From Lonicera japonica (lineage: Eukaryota; Streptophyta; Magnoliopsida; Dipsacales; Caprifoliaceae), in the NCBI GenBank assembly GCA_021464415.1, contig CM038471.1, forward strand, positions 34,755,234 through 34,819,233: a stretch of 64,000 nucleotides of DNA, in the 5' to 3' direction. A model generated the notes under the pieces. That model worked only from the letters and a program-made list of their open reading frames with translations, ran no database searches and was not told the origin of the DNA. Positions 46,190-60,289 of the stretch are shown piece by piece (the first letter of the stretch is position 1; each line of letters opens with the position of its first letter). Position numbers and translations under genes: made by a program.

Positions 46190-47707
46190 TGGGGAATGAG
46201 AGGGTTGATCTGAGATTAGATCAGCTACCCCAAACCCCTACTAGTGAAAGGAGAATTTCGGAATACATCTTCAGGGAGTATGTATCAATAAATGATTAAA
46301 ATTTTAACTCTTGCCATTTTCTCTTGTATGGTATTTTGAACTCACAATATGATTCATGTTAAAGTTGTAATCTCAATGCGTGTACTGGGCACTTGTAATA
46401 ATTTTGAAAAATCGTGCCAATATGGGATTTCCAGCATTGTAATGGGCCTCAATTCTCCATTGACTTCTTGTATTAATTCAGTTCTTGATTTATGTGATTG
46501 TATTTCAATTTGTGTGAAGATTTTATTGGGCATATCACCTTGTATGGCTAGCTATTGCTTCTTGTATAAATTCAAACCGCGCTATAAGAGTATTTTACGA
46601 CTAAAATATAGCTTCTGCTGCTTTCCCCTCTCTGCCAACACTGTACATTAAGTTTTCATCTACTTCTTTCAGATCTATTGTTATGCTCCTTTATCTTTCT
46701 TTCTCCCCCTTCAAATTTTCCTTCTGCATGTCACCACCTTTGCAGGCTTAGTTGTGTTATTTTCTTTTCTTTATATATTCTCACCTTCCTTGCCTACAGA
46801 CCAAGGTAAATTGGCAATCGGTTCTTTGCCTTCAATTGCAGTCTCCATCTCTGTCCCTAATATCACCACTTTGGTGACTGTATGATTGAATGACTCCAAC
46901 TATCTTATATGCGCCATGTATGATTGGGGCGCTTTATTGAAGGATCTCTTCCTTAACTTGATGAACATTTTCCGACTATTGATGGCAAATTGCTGAAACG
47001 AAACCCCCAGCACCTTGCAAGGGAACACACTGACCAGTCTTTGGTCAGCCTTATTACGGCCACCCTTTCCTAGCCAATTTTAGCCATGTTTATCCATTGT
47101 AACACTGCCCGTAAAACATGGCTGTGCGCCTTATGTTGGAAAATACAATTCACAATTAAAGAAGGATTCTTGATATTTTTTAGGTTAGAAAAATCTGGAG
47201 TAGTGTAGGTGCATTGTATGCTATAAAATTCTAATGGGGATGTTGAAAAATGTGACGTATTAATGCTACGCATGAATCTAAAGTTTTACTTGTAATCCTA
47301 TTTATCAATCAGACTTCAATGTAATCTAAGAATCCAAGGAAGAAATCAGAGAAATAAGAAATTGTTATATTGCAAATAAGGTATTTCTAATAAGTATTTT
47401 TGAAGGAGATCTGTGCAGTTCCATTGCTGTACATCACCACACACAATGCACTACAAGTAATTCAATCACCGTACACACAATGCACCACAAGTAATTCAAA
47501 GTATGCTTCTGCCATGCCCCTTGCTAAAATCCTAAAGTTCAACACCTTTAGCGTCACTTCTCGCAACAATCAGTTGCAAATGCACCCCATTTTCTTTTTC
47601 AGCTAATGAAAACTAGATCTATCACTGGTTATCTTCAGCATGGGCCAAGGCATTAGCATACTCGCTTCTAGTACGTATTGATCGAGCCTATATTAAACAT
47701 TGACCGA
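46190..47707. other. 3' flank of the PGG gene and unassigned DNA
   Basis: The first few hundred bases are probably 3' UTR (AATAAATGATT at 46288 is a possible poly(A) signal). I see no gene after that. Degenerate blocks such as CCAGCACCTTGCAAGGG (47007) may be transposon debris. Confidence 0.4.
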
Positions 47708-48472
47708 ACTTTCATTTGATTTGCGTTACCGAACTTCTAATTTCCAATCTAGTTGGGTTTGGCTATCTTTTATTGTGATCTGGTTTTGGTATGAAGTTTG
47801 AGGTTATAGTTTTTGAATATTCCCAACATCCCAAATTAATAGTCCATGTTTGACTTTTGCACTTTCCTAAAAATATGCTAACACAATCGGTGATTAAGAG
47901 CAAAAGCCGGCTTACTATTATGTCCTGAAAAGAAAAGCTCTAGAAGTCCCAAAAAGGATCGATCAGTAGACTATTGGGATGGAGGGAGTATTGTTTACTT
48001 TCTTTTTCTTCAAAGCACAATTTCTTTGCATATGCAATATATTCTTAAAGCTAGAGAAGGTTGTGCTAAAGTCTGCCTCGGTGCTTTCATCTTACTGGAA
48101 GTGCCTCCTTCTTCCCGTCCTCTGTGGTACGATATCACCGTACATAGAATTAGCATTTGTGCATCACGGTTACACGTCTAATTTATACACTCGTCTAATT
48201 TCCACACGAGCCTAATTTTACCTATACATATATATGTTTTCTGGATTCTTGGAGATGTATTCATGCGCGTGTATGACTGTATCATACTGCGTTTGACTAT
48301 GGTAATCTGTGACTGGGTTCTGCTAAAGCTGCATAATGATTCCAAATAATACCCGTTTAGTTGTGCATAACTTATTTAGTCTAATTGTTTTTGGATACTG
48401 TCTGTTAATGTAAGGTAACTTCTATGTAAATATGGTCATTTGTGATGCTTACTATTCCTCTGCTCACCAGCA
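47708..48472 (+). pseudogene. Orphan 3' fragment of an aspartic proteinase gene
   Basis: This segment parallels 61102-61722 over its whole length, including intron sequence. Its exon part reads ILKAREGCAKVCLGAFILL then EVPPSSRPLW (48040-48126). A non-homologous insertion of about 100 bp follows, then WILGDVFMRVY (48241-48273) and, out of frame, the usual GFAKAA end with TAA at 48334. The longer pseudogene carries the same insertion, so both descend from one already damaged copy. This copy alone holds an extra piece ending GGGATGGAGGGAGTA (47977-47991), a Stowaway-type MITE end. No upstream exons are present. Confidence 0.8.
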
Positions 48473-49060
48473 ACCAAACCGACCCTTTGGTTTTACGCCT
48501 AAACTTAACTAAACTGAACGGTGAAAACAGCTAAATCCAACCTAAGTCGGTTCGGCGGTCGATTTTTTTCGGTTCGGGCCTTGACCCTAAATTATTGTTT
48601 TGGGTCATGGGTATATTATTATTTTAAATTTTTTATAAGTTTTTCGATCTCTTTGGCCTTCTTTTCTTGTTAAATGTTTGGACATTTTCTATTCTTAAAT
48701 ATTTATTATTTGGGCTTTATTTTTAATTTTTGAACTTATATTATTTTTTAAAAAATAACACATTAGTTATATACACTGAACCAATCGAAATGCAACAAGT
48801 ATACTAGTTGGTTCGATTTTTATCAATTTTATACACCAAAAAATTGACAACTGAACCTATTTTGGTTATCTGATTTCTTAACTGAACCGAACCACAAAAC
48901 TTGAAAAACCGCTTAGTTTTATTTTTCAATTTTTTCAATTTTATGCAAACCCCTAATCTCAAGTATGTATATACACTAATATATCTAAAACTAGGTAAGA
49001 CTATTTTACGTATTTGAGGTTTTTTAGCTAAAACTCCATATATAGCTATGCATGTGTATA
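48473..49060. other. Degenerate repeat with GGTTCGG/AACCGAAC motifs
   Basis: AAACCGACCCTTTGG, GTCGGTTCGGCGGTCG and GAACCGAACCACAAAAC are typical of decayed inverted-repeat DNA transposons. No ends or duplications could be placed, and there is no gene. Confidence 0.35.
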
Positions 49061-50168
49061 TACTTGTTTGATCATTTATATTAAGTAGTTCTAAGGTTTA
49101 TCTACCCAAACTCACATGCAAGCAATCAAACCTAAGGTTTTGTCAAAAATTCCCAATTTGTGCAAGAACACCACATAGAACAAGCAATCATTGTAAAAAC
49201 AAGTTTAATACTATCATTCCCTCCTTTAATGAAAAGAATACATAAGATTAAAGTATTGTACATGATAGTGGTTGATGGATTGACTTACACATTCTGAAGC
49301 TTGTGCCAAGCTTCAAAAGAGGAATAAAGGGTAATGATGAAGAAAATGACGTTTCTTGAGTGTTTGTGTTCAAATCTTGGATTAGTTGATGAAAACCACC
49401 ACCATGCACCAAAATCCCCTCACAAGACTCCCTTTAGGTGCTCTGCTCTGTTTTGAGTGAGTAATGCTCGAATGAAATGAGTCTTGGGGTTAAAATGGGT
49501 AAAAAAAATAGGGTCAAAGCCCCATAAATATCAATTTTTTACCGAACTAGTGCCATGTAGTTGACTCACCCAACTTGGAGTAATTGACTACCTTTTATAC
49601 TTTTGTTTCAACCATTTGGTCATAGACTCAGCTTTGCACCCATTTTTTGCCATCGAGGAGTGAGAAATAGGTCTCGGCCAAAATCAAAAGTTGTAGATAA
49701 TTGAATTAAATTTCCAATATTGTAAATATGAATCCATTTGGATATCGGATGAAGAAGTTATGACCAAAATACCACTACTATTTCAGATTTCTAAAGAATC
49801 TACAACATGGCTCGATTTGCGCTAGTTCTTTTGAACCCAATCTAATGCTTTGGCAAAGTCTTGGGACATACAAGAGAGATACGAGGAGGTGTGAATGACA
49901 ATGTAATAGGCTATGATATAATGGTTAAGGTTCTGAACCAAACAAATGGATTTCGAACTCCAAAAACTCCCATTGTTATAGTTACCGCGTCAAATTTGGC
50001 TACGGTTACCTAATCTAGGTTGCGAGCTTACACATATGTGTAATATGACTAACGTGACTTGCGAGAATTGTCAGATCTATCAAAATGTACCCAGAATTAA
50101 AAATTGCCGCTCAAAGCAAAATGATTAAGGAATATGATTAGAACCAAATTATCGAATAGGGTATTACA
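49060..50168 (-). mobile_element. Probable solo LTR (gypsy-like), reverse orientation
   Basis: Read on the minus strand the segment starts TGTAATACCCTATTCG at 50168, the common opening of Tekay/Del-type gypsy LTRs. It continues with GC-richer LTR-like sequence for about 1.1 kb. The far end is uncertain and no matching target duplication was found. No internal coding region adjoins it. Confidence 0.4.
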
Positions 50169-50173
50169 CATTT

Positions 50174-53130
50174 GGTGTTATAATTCATAAATGAAAAACA
50201 AAAATTAATTCAAACTTCATAACAAAAAAAGTCAAGGAAAAAAAGAATAAAAATTATATCATGTCAGAAATGCTAAAAATGGAATTTACCTCTAGAATAT
50301 GATATACCCTCCCAAATAAATGAAACCCATAACCTCCATTGAATTAGATTTGTTGATTGAAATAATTGGAACATATGAAATTCTGATTATAAACTAAATG
50401 AGAGGAAGTTAAAAACTGACAAAAGAGATGAAATAGTGTGCACTTAATGGAGGTTCAATTCAAATACGTAACCGTAGGTTAATTAACTAAAGAGTCTAAA
50501 GTAAACAAAACCATCATTGTGCCTTTAGTTTGTTGACTCAACCATAAATATCAAAGCTAATAACCTTCACCATTTGACAAAATTCAGGAATCGAGCAAAA
50601 ACTCTTAATATTACTAACTGAACAACAAGGATAATAATTAAAGTTGATATCGATATGGACCAACTTTAACTATGAAGATCACATAATAGACACCATATAT
50701 AGCTTCAACTCTTAGATAAGCCAATACTCAAGAAAAAAGATATCAAATTTTCTCATTGCAAGACTTCTGATTATGACAAGCTTTCTTCCCACACCGGCTA
50801 CATGTCATCCTCCTAGCATATATACGACGTTAAAACCTCTTAGTTTTCAATTTTTCAGGTTGCCACTGTCTCTGGCGGACGCACGCAAACATGTTCTTGT
50901 TCATCACTCAATAATCTTAGAAATCAAGAATAAAATGAATAGGAAACAAATAACACTGTCTAAAAGTGCTAGCCCAAAAAAATGGTGAGTGAAAAAAAAA
51001 CATAAAATTGGGTTTCAAATACATACAAGTAATAAATAGTGAATAGAATATTATATATATAACACAAATATCATAGCATCCCAACCTATAACCATGCTGG
51101 TTTTACACTAACTAGACAGTTACTAAATAGGGCAATCAAGTGGGATTTTATTTTCCACAAAATAATATCATTAAATAAGAAACCACGTATCATTATGCAA
51201 ATAGTTATTAATTACAATCATGCAATTATAACGGTTTGACAAAAAATGAATGGAACTAATAAAGTATAAAGCATTTGTTAATTACGGTCAAAATTTCTCA
51301 TTATTAACAAACACTCAAACCTTACAAAACTCTAAACAAAAAATTGTCAAAAAGGGTAAAATAGCCATTATACTATTTAAAAAACAATAAATACAATTGA
51401 AAATACAAATAAGAATAAAAAGGAGAATTTTAAATATAGTTAAAGAGTGTTTTTATGTAAACTATAAAATTTGGACTTTTTTATTTTTTTCAAAAAAACT
51501 TATGTTAGGGGCTAAACCAAAGTTTTCATATTTTATTATTGTTTTCATTAGTTATTCTTTTCTATTCTCATATTTGCCCTAAATTCGGAGAAATTATTGA
51601 ATGTACCGGTTACACTACGTCATTTTGCTGACATGATATTACCATAAAATATTAACTATCCTTTTTACCAATTGGAATTAGGAGATTCTATTTACATCAC
51701 AAAAATTCTTTAAAACTACCACACATTGAAAAAGTACAAAAAAGAACTACACACTACACCTTTTTGTGGTAAAATTAAGAAAGTTGTGTGGTGTGTCAAG
51801 TAAAAAATATAATATTAAATTTGTGGTAAAATTAAGAAAAACTTGTGGTGTATAAGTATATCATTGTCGGCCATACAAAGCCAAAAAAATAAGACATTTT
51901 CGTCAACATATTATTGACAAAATATGACATATGACAACCTGTGGCCGAGATATTCAATTATATTCGGTGCAATATTGCAAAATTCCACCTCAATTCTCCC
52001 CCATGCATTGCCGAGTTTTTCCTTAGGTTTATATTTTCTTAAATGTTATATCATACAATGTAAGACTTATCTTTTGTGTTAAATTCATTAAATAATAATC
52101 ACAAAACTGATACTAAAACTCAAGTTCCGATTGAAGTTGATTATGTTTATACTAAGTCCCTTTCAGTCAAACATTGGACTACAAACTCAATAATCTTGTG
52201 CCAATCATTGCTAAAACATGTTAGATCGGCATAATATTGTCGAATAAATGCTACATATTTAGCAATGTTGTGTTGAAAATCTGTATCAAACACAGTAAGT
52301 TTTTATATGCCGAACAACGTATATAGAATTAAAATATGGTGGGCAGGACATTGACGAATAAATTCTATATACTCATCAATGTTGTACAGGAATTTGTACC
52401 AAACACGACAAATTTTTGTATGTCAAATATAAAATTAAAATATGGTCGGTAGAATATTGTTGAATTTAAAAATTTAGAGCTTGGTTGCCAAGATTTGCTT
52501 ATTCTTTCGGCATCTAACTGCTGAGTAGAGAATCTTTAATAATATCTATGTTGTGTGCACGATGTAAAAAGCCTAAGGGAGAAGGACTAATGATTGCAAG
52601 TGTAGTTTTCTTTTCTTTTTTTATCTTGCATCTCCTATTTTCTTACATCCCTTACTCTTTGTTTTGAAATTCATAGCTCAAGCCTTAATTTTGACCAATC
52701 TTATAAATTCTATGGTGCCCTTTTTAGATCCAAATAAAGTTTATTTGAGCTGAAAAAGAGTTTGGGTGGATTTAAGAAGAGAATTTTTTTTAAAGAGAGA
52801 GAGTAAGGAAATAAATTGTAGAAAGAGAGAATTTTAATTGTTCCTAGTGGCGCTTTAAGAATTTATGTGTACTCTTTACCATAAGTTTCAATATGCATTG
52901 CACAGTGTATGCGGTGGTGTTTTAATAATTTTTATATACTTTAATGATAACTAGTTTTTGTGCATGTGCGTTGCACGTAGTTTTAAAACTTAATAAATGT
53001 GATTAATTAAGTTCATTAATGAATATGTATATACTAAGAATTGAATAATTAATATGAAATAAAAGTAATCACAAATAAGTAAAATCATAGTATAAAGTGT
53101 AAAATTTAATTAATAATTATAAGAAAATCA
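50174..53130. other. AT-rich intergenic DNA, with a tandem pair at 52240-52470
   Basis: No gene. A diverged tandem duplication of about 114 bp lies at 52240-52470 (GAATAAATGCTACATATTTA and GAATAAATTCTATATACTCA, each followed by TGTACCAAACAC / TGTATCAAACAC and AATTAAAATATGG). Confidence 0.55.
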
Positions 53131-53139
53131 TAAAATAAG

Positions 53140-53545
53140 GGTGGTGTTATTTACACCCCCCAAATTTGTCATAAAAACCTCCTCCAAAATTTAACTAAAA
53201 ACACATTTTAACATCACCTTATTTGTCACAAACATCCCTGTCCATTGCCTGATGTTATGTGAGTGCTTAGCAATACACTTTTCTCATGTAAGCCGAGTTT
53301 ATGTAAGTGTACTCACCTCTCATTAAGCAAGCCTTATTTAAAAAACACTCCAGTAATCCATTGCCTGATATTAGACGAGTTATTACAAACAAAATTCTCC
53401 CCAAGTGGGGCGAGTGTGTGCATCTACACTCACCTCTCATTAGGCAACTCTTGGGGGTGTTTGTGATTAAAAATTTAGCTTTGGAGGGGTGTTTATGACA
53501 ATGGTAGTGTTTGTGATAGAAATGAGGGGTGCAAATAACACCGCC
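53140..53545. mobile_element. MITE with 9-bp target duplication (Mutator-type)
   Basis: TAAAATAAG flanks it on both sides (53131-53139 and 53546-53554). The ends are GGTGGTGTTATTTACACCCC (left) and, inverted, GGCGGTGTTATTTGCACCCC (right). Inside are GGGGGTGTTTGTGAT and CATTGCCTGAT repeats and no ORF. A related element lies at 63232-63635 and a fragment near 27960. Confidence 0.82.
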
Positions 53546-53554
53546 TAAAATAAG

Positions 53555-54640
53555 TCAACTATAGAAAAATGTTATATTATAAAATAAGTTAACTCTAGAA
53601 AAATGTTATAGATGCATGATAAAAATTGATCAGATATATAAGAGAGTAATACATTTTTAATAAATTTTTGGAATTGGTAAATAGTTAATTATATTAAACG
53701 TACGTAGATTATTATGCGCAATATCACAAAATAATATAACACTCATATAAATAATATATTGTATAGCTTGATGATGTATAAGTTAATACTAAATAGCTTT
53801 GTAATTTTAATATAGTTTACCGAATATACATGCTTTTGCGGTGAGTTTGGAAAACACCTAATTCAACACAAATTCTAACTTATATAATTATTTTAACTAA
53901 ATAAAGTAGAGTTTAAATTTATTTAAAATACTAATATTGATATAAAAATATATGGAGTTATACATTTATATTGTTTTATTTAATCTAAATCTTAAATTTT
54001 TTATTTAATTATTTTAACCAAATAAAGTAGAGTTTAAATTTATTTAAAATACTAATATTAATATAAAAATATATGAAATTATATTGCTTTACTTAATGTT
54101 TTTTTTTGTTTATTATTAAAAAATATATTTATTTTTATATAAAAAAAATATTTAAATTATTTATACTTTTATATATAGTATATATATAGATTTTAACTAT
54201 GCAGTGGTTTTAAAAAGGCTTAATGACATATTTGATCACAAATTTTATCACTTCTTTTCAATTTGGTCACTAATTTTTTTTTGTCTAAAAATGCACTGAA
54301 CAAGAATAAAAATATATAAAAGAGATCATGCATATCAATTTTTGATTAATTTTTCCGTTAACAGAGTTAATGGTGTTAAATGATTGGGTCAAACTAAAAC
54401 GTTATTTAGAGTTTATAAACTTTTATAAAAAAAAAAAAATTAATTACCAAATTAAAAAAGTGATAAAAAATTCGTTAGTTAAATTTGTTGTCCCCTTTCA
54501 AAAAATTTCGTGTAATTAGAATTTCGCATTGGAATCCCCCGGCTGCAGAAATTATGAAAATATTAAACTTGCCTGTTATAACATCTTGATACACAATAAT
54601 TTCTCATAAATCACCCCACACCTTTGTCCCCTGAAATTGC
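53555..54640. other. AT-rich intergenic DNA with a 121-bp tandem pair
   Basis: ATAAAGTAGAGTTTAAATTT and about 100 following bases occur twice, starting at 53901 and 54022. No gene is visible. Confidence 0.55.
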
Positions 54641-54649
54641 TTTGCAAAT

Positions 54650-54770
54650 TTCAGTACGTTGTGGTGGATTCGTTAGATTTGTGATCGCTCTTTCCTCCTG
54701 TCTCGCTGGTCCTCCAAATCCCCTTCTCTGCTTCAGAATCAGGTTCGAGTAAACTTGAGTTAGGTAAGTT
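54650..54770 (+). other. Leader-like exon ending in a good donor site
   Basis: A CT-rich stretch (CTCTTTCCTCCTGTCTCGCT) runs to GAGTTAG|GTAAGTTT at 54764. It resembles the untranslated first exon of the CACTA transposase remnant at 56251 on the same strand. The link is an inference. Confidence 0.4.
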
Positions 54771-54840
54771 TGTAATCGATTTCATATTTATACGCGTATA
54801 AGTACGAAATCTTAAGTTTATATATGAATGTACGAATTTG

Positions 54841-56135
54841 TAGAAGCTTCTGCTTGTGTATGTAAGTTCGAATTTCATGTTAAGCAATTACTGAAGTTAA
54901 TTTGAGTTTGATTGATCAATGAAACTGTTTTGTGATATTATTGTTTTAGAAAACCGATTTGCAAATTGCAATGATAGGACAATGCTATTTCATGGAGGTT
55001 AAGAAGGAATAACTTGTTAAGTTTGTCTGTTGATGTATACATCTATATATATATATATATTGCAGGTAGTTAAACAAGTTAATAAAGTTTGATTTAGTTT
55101 AAACCTAATAAGTTTGATTTAGTTCCATTGCTCTTTCAATGATTAGTAGTTGTTTTGATTGTATTTCTATTGACATTCATGATCAGTATCAACTTCAATT
55201 CTCTGTCAAAGTCTGTAGTTTTGAATGTATTTCTATTGACATTCATGATCGGTATCAATTTCAAAGCCTTTTCGTTTTGTCTTATATCCAGTTCTTCCTT
55301 GGCTCAATTATTGTGTGATTTGAAGCATTAAACAACATCTAGAATATATGAAACTAATTACCTTTTTGCTACTCTTCTTCTTTTTGATTATTGGAATACA
55401 TGAATGATTTTTAATTACTTTATTAATTATGTGTCATTTTATATACTTGATCATAATTTCTTCTATGTTCATTGTATTTGTAGAAGCTTCTGCTTGTGTA
55501 TGTAGTTCGAATTTCATGTATAGATAGTAGAGCAATTACTGAAGTTAATTTGAGTGTGATTGATCAATGGAACTGTTTTGTGATATTATTGTTTTGTGAG
55601 TTGTTTTAGAAAACCGATTTACAATGACAGGACAATGCTTTTCATGGAGTTTGAGAAGGAATAACTTATTAAGTTTGTCTGATTGATGTATACACAGATA
55701 TATATATATATATATAGCAGGTAGTTAAACAAGCTAATAAAGTTTGATTTAGTTTAAACCTAGCAAGTTTGATTTAGTTCCATTGCTCTTTCAATGACTA
55801 GTAGCAGTTTTGGTTGTATTTCTATTGACATTCACGTTCAGTATCAACTTCAATTCTCTGTCAAAGTTGCTAGTTTTGAATGTGTTTCTATTGACATTCA
55901 CGATCAGTATCAATTTCAATGCTTTTTTGTTTTGTCTTATATCCAGATCTTCCTTGGCTCAATTATTGTGTGATTTATAGCATTATACAACTTCTAGAAG
56001 TTATGAGTCTAGCTACCTTATCGATACTCTTCTTCTTTTTGATTCTTGGAATACCTGGCCGATTTTTAATTACTTGATTAATTATATGTGATTTCATATA
56101 CTTGATCATGATTGTTTCTATGTTCATTGTATTCG
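54841..56135. repeat. Tandem duplication, two units of about 640 bp
   Basis: TAGAAGCTTCTGCTTGTGTA starts both units (54841 and 55481). They stay closely similar to ATGTTCATTGTATT near 55478 and 56130. Each unit holds a (TA)n run and two inner copies of TTTCTATTGACATTCA. No coding potential is visible. It lies between a leader-like exon and the transposase remnant, so it may be intron DNA of that gene. Confidence 0.9.
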
Positions 56136-56250
56136 TAAGTAGTTAGTTTATCTTCTACTATGTAATATTTCAAAATTAATCATCTAGAAGATTAAATTGT
56201 TTATTTTTCTGTTATGCTTGTGATTTTCACTTTTTTGTATTTATCCTTGG

Positions 56251-56980
56251 GTGATTGCATTTTTAAAAAAAGTGAATACGGATAAGAGTTGGATTGAACC
56301 ACGTGATAGGTGTTCCAGGTCATACTTAGATGGGGTTGAAATGTTTCTTATATTTGCATATGTGAACAAGAGTATGCAAACATTAAATATCAAATGCCCA
56401 TGTAGTAAATGTGTCAATTGGGTATATCTCAACTTGCAAATTGTGAAGGAACATTTTGAGATGCATGGTTTTGACAAAATTGATAAGAATTGGGTTTATC
56501 ACGGGGAGCCTTTTGGTGGTTTTGATACTGATATAAATGAGTCGATGGGTGATACATTATTTGATGAAGAACCTGTAGAATCCAATGCAAATGCTAATAT
56601 GATTGAAAGGGGATTCCACAGTTTGAAAGTAATATTGAAAATGATGACTCACTTAAAAGTGGTGGCATTGAGTCTCTTAAAGACTTGCCAAATTATTTCA
56701 AGCTTTTACTAGATGCAGAAACTGAGTTATATGAAAATTCTTCCACAGTTTGAAACTTGAAAGTAATATTGAAAATGATGACTCACGTAGAAATGGTGCC
56801 ATTGAGTCTCTTAAAGACTTGCCAAATTATTTCAAGCTTTTACCAAATGCAGAAACTGAGTTGTATGAAAATTGTCCTAGTGGCGTCACAAAACTTTCAT
56901 TCATTGTTGAGTTTTTGCAATTAAAGCAACTATGAAACATGGGATGGACAAATCAACTTTTAACGATGTTATTGGAATAG
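56251..56980 (+). pseudogene. CACTA transposase N-terminal remnant (Transpos_assoc)
   Basis: The plus strand reads DKSWIEPRDRCSRSYLDGVE, FLIFAYVNKSM, IKCPCSKCVNW, VKEHFEMHGFDKIDKNWVYH and GEP. This is the Transpos_assoc domain that begins TNP2-type transposases. The linker follows as KDLPNYFKLLPNAETELYEN and TKLSFIVEFLQLKQL, with a frame change between the two parts. A 124-bp tandem duplication (about 56610-56732 and 56735-56870) causes that change. The catalytic part is missing. The sequence belongs to another CACTA family than the gene at 38331-41996. Confidence 0.85.
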
Positions 56981-57455
56981 ACTGCCGTCCCCTTTATGAT
57001 ATTTGTTGCGACAGAATAGACTGCCGGGACGGGGCGATAGTAAACTTGTCCTTCAAAAGTACAAAAAATTATACATATGTTGGTTAACTCCCTCCATCTA
57101 ATTTCGGATGAAAATGAAATTAGTTAGTTTGCTCCGTATAGAAAAATTCTTGGCTTCACCCCTCTGGACAATATAATTAATTCATATTGTAACATCTCTT
57201 AGAAGTTAATGTTTATTTATTTATTTATTATTATTTTTTTTTCCGGAAAACATGTTTGTGTGATCAGCACTTTTGCGAGGCTCAATTGAGCGAGTTTGCA
57301 TTTCTGCTGAACTTTTCCCCTCTCCCCCATATTAAATCCTTTTTTCTGTACTAACATCCAAAATATGGCATTATCTAACAATAAGGAGCATAAATGTCTT
57401 ATTGATTTTCTACAATGTGTTGCCTTCTTCGCAAAGAGAATGAGCTAACTACTGA

Positions 57456-58070
<615 letters not shown>

Positions 58071-58889
58071 CTTGCAGGTTGCTTGTTTTTTCCAATCCAA
58101 GTACAAGTCAAGCAAGTCTAGTACATATATTAAAAATGGTAACGGCAATTTTAGTTTCTAATGATGTTGATGGTTGTTTGGCTCGAGTTGCAAGTGGTTT
58201 ATTGTTAGAGAATGCTTATTGACTTTTCAGTTTACTTTAGGATTCATTTGCTAGTATAATTATTTTTCATTCAGGAAAATCTTATGCGATACACTATGGA
58301 TTTGGATCAATTTCTGGATTCTTTAGTCAAGATAATATTGAAGTTGGTGATTTTGTGATTAAAGATCAAGTGAGTCTTTTACATTCCATTCCCCACGGTC
58401 TTTCTTGGTTGTGGGTGAAATATTTTTCTGCTTCACAAGTTGAAAATGTTTCACCCCTAAGGCCCTAACCAAACAGAGCCGTAAACTGCTAAGTCAAATT
58501 GGGCTCTTGCACTTTGACTCTAATGATGTCCTTACCATGTACAGTTTTCAGACTTTCATCGAGGCTACAGGAGAGGGAAGTCTTACATTCTTAGCCGTGA
58601 AGGTTGATGGGATACTTGGGCTCGGATTCCAGGAAATTTCAGCCAGGGATGTGCCACCCTGGTATTATATTCTCTAAAATTTACGCTCTGCTTGATTTAA
58701 AATTGGTAAATGATCAGAAAAATAAATAAATTGTAATGAGAAGTTGAGGAATGAGTGATTTGGTGATTTGTTCTCCATCTTTTTCTTATTTTTCATGGAA
58801 AACTTTTTCTTACCCAAAGATCAAATTAGATGAAAAAAATGAAAAAGTAAAAGAACATTTCACTAAATCATGCAGCTCACATTTCCAAA

Positions 58890-59120
58890 ATCTCACAAGA
58901 ACTATTCTCTCTGTCTCAAAGAGATAGTCCCACTTCCCTTTTCCGGATGTCACAAATTGGTAGTCCCGTTTCCTTTCTGGGACATAATCAATCTGCCAAT
59001 TCTCACAATAGAAAATGAGTTGTATTCTTGACCATTGATTGGATTGCAAACTTGAAATTTCTGTTTCCTTAAAATGTACGAAGTCTAAGTGGGACTATTT
59101 TCTGAGGCAGAAGGAGCAGT
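58890..59120. mobile_element. Stowaway-type MITE (Tc1/mariner), in an intron
   Basis: TTCTCTCTGTCTCAAAGAG with ATAGTCCCACTT at the left is mirrored by AAGTGGGACTATTTTCTGAG and GCAGAAGGAGCAG at the right. The terminal CTCCCTCCGTCCC-like signature and the TAGTCCCACTT block are typical of Stowaway elements. TA duplications are no longer clear. A partial second copy lies at 59605-59740 (TAGTCCCACTTTATCGAG). Confidence 0.65.
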
Positions 59121-60289
59121 TGATTTTTCAGTTAATTTTCAATTTTGCAATCAAACGCACCCTTGGCTGTTAAATTGTGTTTTCATTATTCAAATATTGC
59201 AATAAAGAAGGAAATGATCATATTTGTATCATTTATTCTTCCTCGCTTCTACTTGGCTGCATACTAACTTATAATAAAAATGCAGGTACAATATGATGGA
59301 GCAAGGTCTTGTAAAAAAGAAGGTATTCTTGTTTTGGCTTAATCGGTATGCGGGTTCAAAAGATGGGGGTGAGCTTGTTTTTGGTGGTGTTGATCCAAAA
59401 CACTTCAAGGGGAAACATACTTATGTTCATGTCACTCAAAGGCGTTACTGGCAGGTATTGTTGTGATTTATAAGCTTTTATGGCGTACTTATGATCCACT
59501 TGGAAAGCAAATATTGACTCTTTTTTACTTTACCCCTTCTTTTTTTCAGTTTGAAATGGGAGATTTTCTCATTGGCAACCAATCAACAGGTAGTTGTTAG
59601 TTGGTTTTGTATAGTCCCACTTTATCGAGATGTCTCAAATTGAGGGTCCCCTTTCCTTTTTGGGAGATAATCTGTGTACCAAATTTGACAATAGAAAATA
59701 AGTTATACCCTTGACCATTGATTAGGTTGACATTAGATTCAAACACTTATAAATTTAGTTTCCTCCTATTTTTTTTTTTTTTTTTTTTTTTATGTTTTTC
59801 CAAATTTTTTTTAAAGGTTTTTGTGAGGGGGGATGTGTTGCAATTATGGATTCTGGAACATCGTTTCTTGCTGGTCCAACTGTCTGTGCTTATACCATTC
59901 TTCATTATCGATCAACTATCGAAAGATCGATAAGATTTTAAATCATTTTTATTCTCTTTTCCTTTCAACCCTCTGTATTCTTTTCTTAATTAAACATGAT
60001 ATCAGACAATCGTGACTGAAATCAACCATGCAATTGGGGCCAAAGGAGTAGTGAGCATGGAATGTAAGCAAGTCATTTCTCAATATAGAGAGATGATATG
60101 GGATCCTTGAATCCGGGGTTTGTTGATCTTCTTTCTGTTTTGTTTTCCATTTTTTTGTCTTTCGATCCTATTTAAGATTATTCAGCTTTAAGCAAAGTTA
60201 TTGATTTCCACATTCATCTGCAGGAAACATCTGACAAAGTATGTTCAGTGGTTGGTTTATGTTTCTTCAATGGAACTCAGTCTGTGAGG

